Positions 39,701 to 47,305 of a stretch of 64,000 nucleotides of DNA are shown in pieces. The notes beneath the pieces are model-generated. The model was not told the origin of the DNA, did not search any database, and saw nothing but the letters and a program-made list of their open reading frames with translations. The DNA comes from Jaenimonas drosophilae (taxonomy: Eukaryota; Euglenozoa; Kinetoplastea; Trypanosomatida; Trypanosomatidae), in NCBI GenBank assembly GCA_030849065.1, contig JASAON010001655.1:62001-126000 (forward strand), read 5' to 3'. A program made the position numbers and the translations under genes. Within the stretch, counting starts at the first letter, position 1, and each line of letters starts with the position of its first letter.

Positions 39701-42700
39701 CCTCTGGCCAGCAGGGCAACTACGGCCAGGGGGCCCCAAACAATGCTGGCTCAGGCTACCCCACCCCGGCCGCATCAAGCTACCCCCCTCCGGCGAATGC
39801 AACTCCTGGTCAATCGTCTTTCAGCCCCAAGGATCCCTCCCAGGCTGGACTACGCCCAACCTTCCTCACTCCTGCCATTGGTGATCGCGGGTCGAGAGGT
39901 TCATTGGGAGGTCAGTCGCAGGGAAGCTCACGACGATCCAGCGCGTCCATTGACTTGGAGGAGCTTCTGCGCGATGTGCCTTCTCCGCTGCACTACCCTG
40001 GCAATCCTGGACCCTTTGTGCCGAACCCGGATGAAACCTTCACCCGGCACAACGTCTTCTTCGAAGGAAGCGAATGGAAGGATGTTGCAGCTCAGGGTCT
40101 TCGCCAGATTGCCACAGCCTTTGCCAAGGATCTCGCCGCTGCTGGCATTCCAGAGAAGAAGATTCGTGTGAGGGGGGTTCACGTGGCCCCAGAAGGTCTC
40201 CATATCACCTATGTGGCGCAACACAACCCCAACATGACCGAGGCGGAGATCAACGCACGGGTTGACAAGAGCAAGATGAGTAACGTGTGGGACCTTTTTG
40301 ATGCTTATACCCCTCGAAAGGCCAAGGTTCTCAGTATGCTCAAGCACTTCCCCGGTAGGGCATGGAAGCAGGTGCTCTCGCGGTACCCGAATGAGGTGCG
40401 CAACACCTTCGTTGAGGAGGCAGCAGAGGCGCTGCAGCTCGACGTTAGCGCGGTTCGACTCGTGGATACCGTACTCAGCTCCGACGGAGGAATCCTGTTC
40501 TCCATCCGATGTGAGCTACAGCAGGAGATGGATATTGGCATTCCTCGAGGAATGGTGGAGGACTTCCGCTATCCCCGTCTCGTCGCCCTCTACGTGGATG
40601 TTCGTGGCGCGTCGAAGCGGCAGTTCTCTGGTGGCCACGTCATTGACCTCATGAAGGTCTCCGCCGCTGCGCCACCCACCCGAAAGAGTGGGATGGTCTA
40701 CTCAGTGGGAGAGAATGAGGTCATCACCACACACAACGTCTTCTTCTTGGGACAACAGTGGATGGATGTCATTGAGCACAGTTATGGTGAGCTCTGCTAC
40801 GCCTTCACGCGGGATGTGGAGTTGGCCCTACCCATTGCCAAGGCTTGTGTGAACGTCTTCCACCCCACCTACTCCGATGGACTCTTCATGAGCTACTCCG
40901 TTCGCCACCACACCTCTCTCTCGATTGAGGAGATCAACGCGCGCGTGGATCAATCGTCCATGACCGCAACGTGGGCGTTGTGTGATGAGTACGACAACCC
41001 CACCGTCACCTCCCTTCGGATGCAGCGCCGCTTCTGCGGAAGTGGCTGGGTTCGTGTCCTGCAAACCCTCTCATCCAAGGTGGTGGCAACCTTCATTCAG
41101 GAAACCAGCACACTTCTCCAGGTCAATCCAGTCGACGTCCGCATCACGGACGTTGCCCTCGGTAGTCTCATCATCAACTTCGAAGTCCGCTTCCCACAAC
41201 AGCGCAATGCCAAGGAGGAGCGCAAGCGGGTTGGTGACCACGGCTATCCCATGGTGTGGCAGCTGTACAGCATTGAGAATCCCAAGGCGAACATTGACAT
41301 GCTCGCTCGTGAGAAGTTTATGCTCCCTTCTGCCAGTGAGGCACTGCCCATGGCACCTAACACGCTCTACGCCTTCGACTCCAACTCCTCCTCCAACGAT
41401 GATCCGAACAACAAGCTCGGTATTCCTGGCAGTGAGGGAGTGCTGGTGGCATATGATTCCAGTTCCTCCGAGGGCATGCGTGCCTTCAAGAACGGTGTCG
41501 GCGCCGTCACCGATGGCATCATGCACGCCTTTGAGTTAGAAGCCTCCGATGAGAACATCAAGCCCCCGCGAGAGATGGAGGTGGTGCCGATGGCTCCGGT
41601 GGAGGTCCTCCCGGTGGCCGCGCCGGCGGAGGAGAAGCCGAAGGAGCCCACACCTATTCACTCCGACTCTCTCCACGCCAGTGACTCCGAGTCCTCCGAG
41701 GCCTACCGCAACTTTTACACCCGCAACTACGCACAGCCTCTGCGGAACATTCCCGAGGTACTCCACGGCTTTGACTCACTCTCCTCTACCTCCTACCACG
41801 CCTTCTTTGAGCAGCAGCTTCAGAGCGGTCCACCGGGTGACCCGAACGCCATGCATGCCTTTGATTCGGAGTCGTCCTTTGAGTACCACATGCTGAATGA
41901 GAACAACCTGCGTCGCTTTGCCCGTCTTGTTCGTGGAGCTGAGGTGAATCTGTACGGAACCGTTGACCCCGCCGATCGGGAGAAGCGCCCCAAGGAGGAA
42001 CTGCAGGAGCGCGTGAAGGTGACCCCACTGGTGCCCTTCAAGGTCAAGTCGGACTGGCTTCACTTCTCCGCGGACTCGTCCTTGACGGTGTCGGCGGTGG
42101 AGACGGTACTCGAGGAGGATGACTTCTCGGAGCCCTCCACCCCGAGCATCACGGAGCGTGTGTCGGACCACACGCACTTCCTGGAGGGCGAACATTGGGA
42201 CATCGTCGTCAATAACTTCCGCGAGCAGCTGTGCTTTGCCATTGCGAATGACGTGGCCACCGCGATTGGTGCGTCGGACCGCAGCGTCTGCAACATCCGC
42301 CCCTACAGCAATGAGGATGGGCTCAATATCCACTATGCCATCACTCACACCGATCAGGTCAAGTATGGGGTTCGACGACTGGATGATCTTGTCCGAAGTG
42401 GCGGCATGCCTGCCACCATGGCCCTCTACCACAACTACGCCAAGTACATGTCCAGCCGTCTGGAGATGCAGAAGAAGTTCCCTGGTGACAAGTGGCCCTT
42501 CGTCCTCTCCCGCTTCCCCAACGAGGTTTGCACCATCTTCACGGAAGAAACCTGCGAGCTGCTGAAGCTCAAGTTTGATGCCGTGCAAATCGGTGAGATC
42601 TCGCTGGGTAGTCTGCTCATTGACTTTGAGGTGAACTTCCCATTCGCCTGCGATGTGTCGGAGCATCGAGCCAAGGTGGACGCCTACGACTACCCACGCT

Positions 42701-45700
42701 TGATGGCCCTCTACGCCAACACCTCCGAGGAGTCCTCGGAGAAGTCCGTCTCGGCCACACAGGTGAACAACTTCCCTGAGGAGACCGCGGTGCGTGCCAT
42801 CACGCCCGAGGGCGAAGTACGCGTCCAGCGAACTCCCACGCCCAGGATCGTCATGACACCCACGCCAGTTCCGGTGTCCCCCGTCAAGCCGGCCCTTCCC
42901 CCCATGACCCCACAGCGTGTCATCTTCCAGCGTGCCATTGAGAATGAGATTGAGGCCGTGGACCCGCCACCACTGGAGACGGCAGGTGTGCATGAGTACT
43001 ACCGCCACAAGCCAGGCAAGATTGTGACGGAGGTGAAGCACACCTTTGACGGCAAGTTCTGGAAGATTGTGTTGGAGCGAAACGATGAGGATGACATTCT
43101 CACCGCATTCGCAGAGGACGTTGCCAGTGCCCTCTCTGCAGAGACCTCGGCGGTCGAAGAGACAAAGCTGAGCCTAGACGGTACGGCTCTGCATCTTCGC
43201 TGCCTCTTCACGCACATGGATAGTACTTCCTCCAAGGTGGTCACAGAGACACTCAAGGAGGCCCCCTACACCAAGACATGGTCCTTCTACCGTACGTATG
43301 AGTCGAGTCTGTCCACGCAGCTGCAAATGGTGCGCAAGTTCAAGGGTCATCTGTGGCTCCGTGGGGTGGAGCTTGCTCCCACTGAAGTCTACCACCAGTG
43401 CTTCAAGGAGGAAACGGGAGAGGCGCTGGATATCCGCACGGGACGTGTGACGGTCCGTGGGGTTGAGGTGGTGAAGCACTCCGTCCACGTGGACTTCGAG
43501 GCACAATTCCCAGAGCCACGCGATTTGACGGACCAGACCGCGGCCATTGAGGCCTTTGCCTACCCACGCCTGGAGAAGCTGGGCGAGGAGATGGCCTCAA
43601 CGGCACAGGAGGAGGTCAAGGGCTCCGATGGGGATGACCAAGAGGCCACCATCGCTCTTTCCAAGACCTTTGACGGAGAATACTGGAGCACGGTGGCATT
43701 CCGCCAGCGCAAGGACCTTGTCGGGGCGTTGATGAATGATGTCTCTGGTGCGATTGGTGTGAGGCGCGAGGCCGTGGGGTCCATTAACTCGGTGATGCAG
43801 GAGGATGAGAATGGAGCGCCGACCGCAACGCTCCTGACTACCTACAATGTTCGCTATCCCGACTACATGACGGAGGAGCTCGTTCAGGAGAAGCACCAAG
43901 CCTGTGCCTTCACCGCCACCTGGGCCCTGTACCGGCGCTACGTGGATGGACTGACCTTGAGGATGGAGCGCGTCTTCCCCGGCGACTCATGGAAGCGGGT
44001 GTTGGAGCGCTTTCCAGATGAGATTCGCAGCATCTTCATGGAGGAGACGAGCGACATCCTCGATGTTCGAAAGGCCCGCGTCAATGTGACGAGCGTAACC
44101 GAGGGGAGTCTCGTGGTGGGATTCGAAGTGGCCTTCCCCGACTCCCGCGACATCCCTGCCCAGCAGAACATTGTTCTCAAGTACGGCTACCCGAAGCTCA
44201 CTCGACTCTACGCGGAGCTTCGTCAGCGTCTCAAGGATGAGCAGGATGAGGCTGAACGGAAGCCAGCAACCCCGCCCGCCCCGCCAACCCCTCCAGCCAA
44301 CATCTTTGTGCAGCACGTGGCCGAGGAGAATCGCTGGATGGACAGCGTCAGCCCTCCACCCCTTCGGATGAAGCGTGGTAAGGGACTCCGTGAAGAACAG
44401 AAGGAGATCCCACCCTTCCTCACCCACTCCTCCCACTCCGTCTTCTTTGAGGGAGACCACTGGGACTCCGTCTTCAGCCACGACCCGAAGGCCCTTCACG
44501 ACGCCTTCTGCACCGACGTGGCCGGCTGCCTAAGCTTAGAGACCTCAGCCATTAGCAAGGTCACCCCACAGTACGGGGATGGCCTGCTCATGAACTTCTC
44601 TGCCGAGCACATGTCCACGTTGACGGCGGCAGCCATCAACGACATGGTAGTGACCTGTGACTTTGTGGCGGTATGGGCACTCTACGAGCAGTTCGTAGCT
44701 GCCCTGGAGCGAGCACATCAGTCGCCCTCCGTTCCAGTCCTGAAGGTTTGCCCGGACACGTACCTCAGTGAGCCACTGCCCGTCTACCCAGAACACCATG
44801 GAGGAATCATTGAGCCACCGTCGCTCCCCAACACACCCCACCTCTCCTTGCTTCGCGAAGGTCGGCTCTCCCCAAGCCCGTCGATGGCTGCCCATACCAT
44901 CTTCGAGGCCAAGATCACGGAGCAGGCCCACGACCATGTGGAGAAGCCTCACACGTCGACTCACGTGCTGAACCTAGATGGAGAGGAGTGGGGCTCGGTG
45001 CTGGCCGACTGCCGCACCGACCTCAACGTGGCTGCCGAACATGATCTCGCCACACACCTCTCCGATGACGCCATCGCTGGTGTTCGCCTGGCGGCCCAGA
45101 ACGGGCTAAACATCCGCTTCACCGTCAACCAGCCCAACAACGTCCTCTCCGCCGAGGCCATCAACGAACAGTCCCCACAGTGGCCCATGGATGCTGTGTG
45201 GGCCGTCTACCGAAACTGGGAGCAGGACTACGGCAATCAGCTCGACATGCGACGCATCTTCACTGGCAGTGGCTGGGCGCGCACGTTGGAGATGTTCCCC
45301 GATGAGGTGCGGGCGGCCTTCGCCGAGGAGACGGCCGAGGCTCTCGGTATTCCCGTCGAGGAGGTTGACATTCACAACCTCCAAATTGGTAGTCTGCTCG
45401 TGGACTTCACCGCACGCTTTGGTGAGAAGCGGCAGCTGACGAAGCAGCGCAACCAGGTTGAGAACTTCCCATATCCAAAACTTCTGGCGCTCTATCATCG
45501 TGCGCAGAATGCCGTTGCCCAGACCGAGGCAGCACCGGTGGAGGAGCCGCAGATGGTGGAACAGAAACCGGCGGAGGACCAGCCCACAGCCTCGACCCTG
45601 TCCGGCAGCTTCAAGGGCTCCGCCTGGTCGTGGCTGGCATCCAAGCGTGTGCGCGATCTCAAGACCGCATACCGCGGTGATGTCTCGGAAGCTGCCAAGA

Positions 45701-47238
45701 TTAGCCCAGACGACGTCAGCAATGTGGAGCTCATGTCTGCCTTTGGTGTGCTCATTGTAAACTCAAACCTGAACACCAAGCGCAGCCCGCTCAGCCAGGA
45801 CCGCGCCCACGAACAGATCCGGCGCTCGACCTACCCTCGCATGTGGAAGCTCTACCGCGAGGCGGAACAACAGCTTCAGCAGCAACAACAACAACAGCAG
45901 CAGCAGGAATCTAGGATGGAGCAGCCCAGGTTCAACCAGGATGCTGGATCGCGCGTGGCGACGAGGTGGCCTGCCCCCACGCCGCCACTCGACGTTCCCC
46001 CACTGCCACTTCCACCCAAGCCTCGCAGCCCCAAGGTGGACGCAAACAACTGGCGGTACTTCGACGCCTCCCTACCCGGACCAGGGTGGAAGGCCATCTT
46101 CACGGAGGCACCCGATGAGCTCTCCAAGGCCTTGAAGGACGACATTGCGCGTCAGGTGGGCCTCCCCAACGCCCAGTCCATCAACATCGTCATCAATGCC
46201 GATGAGAAGGCGCTCGACACGGTCTACTCACTGAAGCTCCCCGTTGGCACCCCCACCTCGGAGGTTCACGAGATGCTCGCCAACAACACCTTCCCCCGAA
46301 CGTGGGCGCTCTACAAGAACCGCACCAGTAGTGAGCGCTTCAATGAGCAGCCGTCGGCCCTTCGTCAGCAAAAAGCCTGGAATGTACCCAGTCCGGTGCA
46401 CCGCTATCACTCCGACCAGCAGGTGGAGAAGCTCGACAAGGGTACCACCACTGACCGCCCCGCCACCCCGGAGACCTTAACGCCAGAGTTGGCGGTGAAG
46501 CGGCAGCCCGTTGTTGTGCGGGAGGTGGAGTCGCGGCTCCTGACCCCAGAAGCCACCAAGTCCGAGTTGAGGCAAATGGCGACCGTCACGCCCTCCACCC
46601 TGCGAAGCGTGCGCTCAGATGATTCATCCGAATACTCGGGTGCCTTTGGCTTCCATTTGGATGGCGCGGGCTGGGACAAGATTCTGGACCGCCGGCGCGA
46701 GGAGCTGAAGCGGTGCATCTGCCTCGACATCTCCACCGCCGTGGGGCTGCCCCTCTCGTCCGTGGATAACGTGCAGCCTCATGTCACAAATGGGTTGTCC
46801 GTCTACTTTTCACTCATCTTCCCCAAGTCGGAGAACACCAACAATATCATTGACCTGGTCCGCAACCACTCCTTCCCCAAGACCTGGGATCTCTATCATG
46901 AATACCACCCCCTCACCTCGGCCCACGTGGTGGCCTTCCGTCGTCAGTTTGATGGCCACGGCTGGCGTCCCGTCGTGAAGGATCGTAGCACCATGATTGA
47001 GCGTTTCTTTGTGGATGAGACCGCCACCCTCTTGTCTGTGAGTCAAGACATGGTTAGAAATGTATTGCTGGATATGTGCCATGATGGTCGCTTGGTGATT
47101 CAGTGCGACGTCACCTTTGAGGAACCACGTGACCCTGGCGTGGTGAGCGCCATGGTGAGCAACCACCCCTACCACTCCATTGTGGAGCTCTACCAACGTG
47201 CGGTCCAGGGAGAGATGTTTGGATCTCATTTAAACTAG
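36649..47238 (+). CDS. ORF B: 21-domain FAZ1-like protein, entered by -1 frameshift
   Basis: Given from the first codon after the proposed shift (CGC at 36649); the first ATG in this frame is 36682. It holds 21 copies of the shared domain, starting near 36950, 37480, 37987, 38284, 40042, 40338, 40728, 41022, 42165, 42468, 43024, 43330, 43657, 43963, 44430, 44955, 45247, 45595, 46057, 46639 and 46930. Many come as pairs: a first type with H-S-V-F-F-E-G-x-x-W, then about 20 residues, then a second type with F-x-G-x-x-W ... E-E-T-A-E-A-L and G-S-L-L-V-x-F. A Pro/Tyr/Ala-rich linker (38740-39800), a region of H-A-F-D-S-x-S-S motifs (41370-42070) and a poly-Gln run (45871-45906) separate groups. 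The frame ends in TAG directly after the second slippery heptamer. Likely a cytoskeletal or flagellar attachment protein (inference). Confidence 0.85.
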   Translation, partial: RKVGSGRLSDEMAPYTSATPPLALLDNPAERYGVSSDRSEDSNPNLFRLRVFSEDEAYERNKITMEFFRSYPRFADRGVPTKSGAAAPREDGRESAAINFIQTRHQVRLEGEYWKDVLQICPDRLSSAFCEDVAHTIKVPLRNVSVDRTSAEQGLVVRYYLKHPDTLDSHNINVRMHLAPYNACWELYGVILEEHRLHRQNDNYSMSQSSDTMVLTIPSILSTPQALLFDEDEEIIKQNEDAVEAAESANSSIININPYTRKPGDLGADDIPLSEDLTSHSVFFEGPLWKEVLDRWADELYEAFKKDVSDAVGVEPKDVEDIQPECVEGLLMNYKLHHRADLGVAVINRRVDRYDMPETWELFSRLSKLLCIGKKRRTFVKRKPIIPIRQTIMNPFPRETVLREAERRPPVRMARNMSYVYHESVTSEEDGVVPKTPDLASPPEGFTSHTMLFLGEAWSDIVPRVPESLREALQMDVMKVLGLGADDVHVARPQCDENGMLFCYMVRKPDYSAEDVNNAIDNDPLDSVWALHEQYVQGNLSLLDMLKKFMGNGWDRVLAKYPNELRTIFVEETAEALGVDPSTIEIAQFEMGSLLVKFNVKFPEVRDPDHQTNVLHAHPYSRIWKLFAHVQDEESTFRTAQLRPGQENQIVQSQRGDQPIESMYDESNPRPRPYAPYIPPAQQAIENDPYREGIPAYSFPGGAGDPSSYQGSPAEPSYPSAPVFPGDAPPTTYPTVPPTGEPGAYPEAPAYPGAPAYPGAAPYPPASTAPKSPQYPPAAAPSAYPYPPSGAPPYPGAQQQPPAAGAAYPPSAAPAYPGAPGAVPPSATAKSPQYPPAPGQPGGYPPAAAAYPGAPQPAAPGQYPPAPNYPGAAPPSLHSTPGTAPQGPAYPPAEQGYAGSRATGPYPPPGSPGGSSAQGGARPPQYPPAAGAQTSRPPPPASYAPPPPPQPYAGRDASGVPNHPPPSTNPGEPVPFTVLQPFALELAESPSAVVPTRVAVSPGSSATNQPQNYPPQGTSGQQGNYGQGAPNNAGSGYPTPAASSYPPPANATPGQSSFSPKDPSQAGLRPTFLTPAIGDRGSRGSLGGQSQGSSRRSSASIDLEELLRDVPSPLHYPGNPGPFVPNPDETFTRHNVFFEGSEWKDVAAQGLRQIATAFAKDLAAAGIPEKKIRVRGVHVAPEGLHITYVAQHNPNMTEAEINARVDKSKMSNVWDLFDAYTPRKAKVLSMLKHFPGRAWKQVLSRYPNEVRNTFVEEAAEALQLDVSAVRLVDTVLSSDGGILFSIRCELQQEMDIGIPRGMVEDFRYPRLVALYVDVRGASKRQFSGGHVIDLMKVSAAAPPTRKSGMVYSVGENEVITTHNVFFLGQQWMDVIEHSYGELCYAFTRDVELALPIAKACVNVFHPTYSDGLFMSYSVRHHTSLSIEEINARVDQSSMTATWALCDEYDNPTVTSLRMQRRFCGSGWVRVLQTLSSKVVATFIQETSTLLQVNPVDVRITDVALGSLIINFEVRFPQQRNAKEERKRVGDHGYPMVWQLYSIENPKANIDMLAREKFMLPSASEALPMAPNTLYAFDSNSSSNDDPNNKLGIPGSEGVLVAYDSSSSEGMRAFKNGVGAVTDGIMHAFELEASDENIKPPREMEVVPMAPVEVLPVAAPAEEKPKEPTPIHSDSLHASDSESSEAYRNFYTRNYAQPLRNIPEVLHGFDSLSSTSYHAFFEQQLQSGPPGDPNAMHAFDSESSFEYHMLNENNLRRFARLVRGAEVNLYGTVDPADREKRPKEELQERVKVTPLVPFKVKSDWLHFSADSSLTVSAVETVLEEDDFSEPSTPSITERVSDHTHFLEGEHWDIVVNNFREQLCFAIANDVATAIGASDRSVCNIRPYSNEDGLNIHYAITHTDQVKYGVRRLDDLVRSGGMPATMALYHNYAKYMSSRLEMQKKFPGDKWPFVLSRFPNEVCTIFTEETCELLKLKFDAVQIGEISLGSLLIDFEVNFPFACDVSEHRAKVDAYDYPRLMALYANTSEESSEKSVSATQVNNFPEETAVRAITPEGEVRVQRTPTPRIVMTPTPVPVSPVKPALPPMTPQRVIFQRAIENEIEAVDPPPLETAGVHEYYRHKPGKIVTEVKHTFDGKFWKIVLERNDEDDILTAFAEDVASALSAETSAVEETKLSLDGTALHLRCLFTHMDSTSSKVVTETLKEAPYTKTWSFYRTYESSLSTQLQMVRKFKGHLWLRGVELAPTEVYHQCFKEETGEALDIRTGRVTVRGVEVVKHSVHVDFEAQFPEPRDLTDQTAAIEAFAYPRLEKLGEEMASTAQEEVKGSDGDDQEATIALSKTFDGEYWSTVAFRQRKDLVGALMNDVSGAIGVRREAVGSINSVMQEDENGAPTATLLTTYNVRYPDYMTEELVQEKHQACAFTATWALYRRYVDGLTLRMERVFPGDSWKRVLERFPDEIRSIFMEETSDILDVRKARVNVTSVTEGSLVVGFEVAFPDSRDIPAQQNIVLKYGYPKLTRLYAELRQRLKDEQDEAERKPATPPAPPTPPANIFVQHVAEENRWMDSVSPPPLRMKRGKGLREEQKEIPPFLTHSSHSVFFEGDHWDSVFSHDPKALHDAFCTDVAGCLSLETSAISKVTPQYGDGLLMNFSAEHMSTLTAAAINDMVVTCDFVAVWALYEQFVAALERAHQSPSVPVLKVCPDTYLSEPLPVYPEHHGGIIEPPSLPNTPHLSLLREGRLSPSPSMAAHTIFEAKITEQAHDHVEKPHTSTHVLNLDGEEWGSVLADCRTDLNVAAEHDLATHLSDDAIAGVRLAAQNGLNIRFTVNQPNNVLSAEAINEQSPQWPMDAVWAVYRNWEQDYGNQLDMRRIFTGSGWARTLEMFPDEVRAAFAEETAEALGIPVEEVDIHNLQIGSLLVDFTARFGEKRQLTKQRNQVENFPYPKLLALYHRAQNAVAQTEAAPVEEPQMVEQKPAEDQPTASTLSGSFKGSAWSWLASKRVRDLKTAYRGDVSEAAKISPDDVSNVELMSAFGVLIVNSNLNTKRSPLSQDRAHEQIRRSTYPRMWKLYREAEQQLQQQQQQQQQQESRMEQPRFNQDAGSRVATRWPAPTPPLDVPPLPLPPKPRSPKVDANNWRYFDASLPGPGWKAIFTEAPDELSKALKDDIARQVGLPNAQSINIVINADEKALDTVYSLKLPVGTPTSEVHEMLANNTFPRTWALYKNRTSSERFNEQPSALRQQKAWNVPSPVHRYHSDQQVEKLDKGTTTDRPATPETLTPELAVKRQPVVVREVESRLLTPEATKSELRQMATVTPSTLRSVRSDDSSEYSGAFGFHLDGAGWDKILDRRREELKRCICLDISTAVGLPLSSVDNVQPHVTNGLSVYFSLIFPKSENTNNIIDLVRNHSFPKTWDLYHEYHPLTSAHVVAFRRQFDGHGWRPVVKDRSTMIERFFVDETATLLSVSQDMVRNVLLDMCHDGRLVIQCDVTFEEPRDPGVVSAMVSNHPYHSIVELYQRAVQGEMFGSHLN
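38740..39800 (+). repeat. Pro/Tyr/Ala-rich YPGAP-type repeats in ORF B
   Basis: Irregular repeats of Y-P-G-A-P, Y-P-P-A-A and Q-Y-P-P-A between domains 4 and 5. They resemble annexin/spectrin-linker-type PGAY sequence and are probably a disordered linker. Confidence 0.8.
41370..42070 (+). repeat. HAFDS-x-SS motif cluster in ORF B
   Basis: About eight copies of [LM]-[HYV]-[AG]-[FYS]-[DE]-[SL]-x-[SA]-S, often followed a few residues later by Y-H-x-[FL] or Y-R-x-F. Spacing is irregular (25-50 residues). This looks like a set of short linear binding or phosphorylation motifs; no family is recognised. Confidence 0.65.
45871..45906 (+). repeat. Poly-glutamine tract in ORF B
   Basis: CAG/CAA codons give about a dozen Gln residues just after domain 18. 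Mixed codons make it less slippage-prone than a pure CAG run. Confidence 0.85.
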
Positions 47239-47305
47239 AGCCGCAACTTGCACTGATGATGAACCCCTCTCACCCCGGCACACGCCAAGTTGCGGCATCC
47301 GTGCC
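47229..47305 (+). promoter_or_regulatory. Putative -1 ribosomal frameshift site 2 (U_UUA_AAC + 11-bp perfect stem)
   Basis: The heptamer TTTAAAC lies at 47229-47235, phased CA T_TTA_AAC in frame B and followed at once by the frame B stop TAG (47236-47238). Four bases after the heptamer, GCCGCAACTTG (47240-47250) pairs perfectly with CAAGTTGCGGC (47286-47296) around a 35-base loop. A -1 shift reads CTA GAG CCG CAA CTT GCA CTG ATG, straight into ORF C. A second pairing (47277-47281 with 47301-47305) could make a pseudoknot, but its connecting loop of 4 bases is short for an 11-bp stem. Confidence 0.75.

Noticed and set aside
47277..47305. H-type pseudoknot at frameshift site 2 (47277-47281 with 47301-47305)
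   Set aside because: The 5-bp pairing is real on paper, but only four bases would have to cross an 11-bp stem, which is probably too short. Kept only as a note to the stem.
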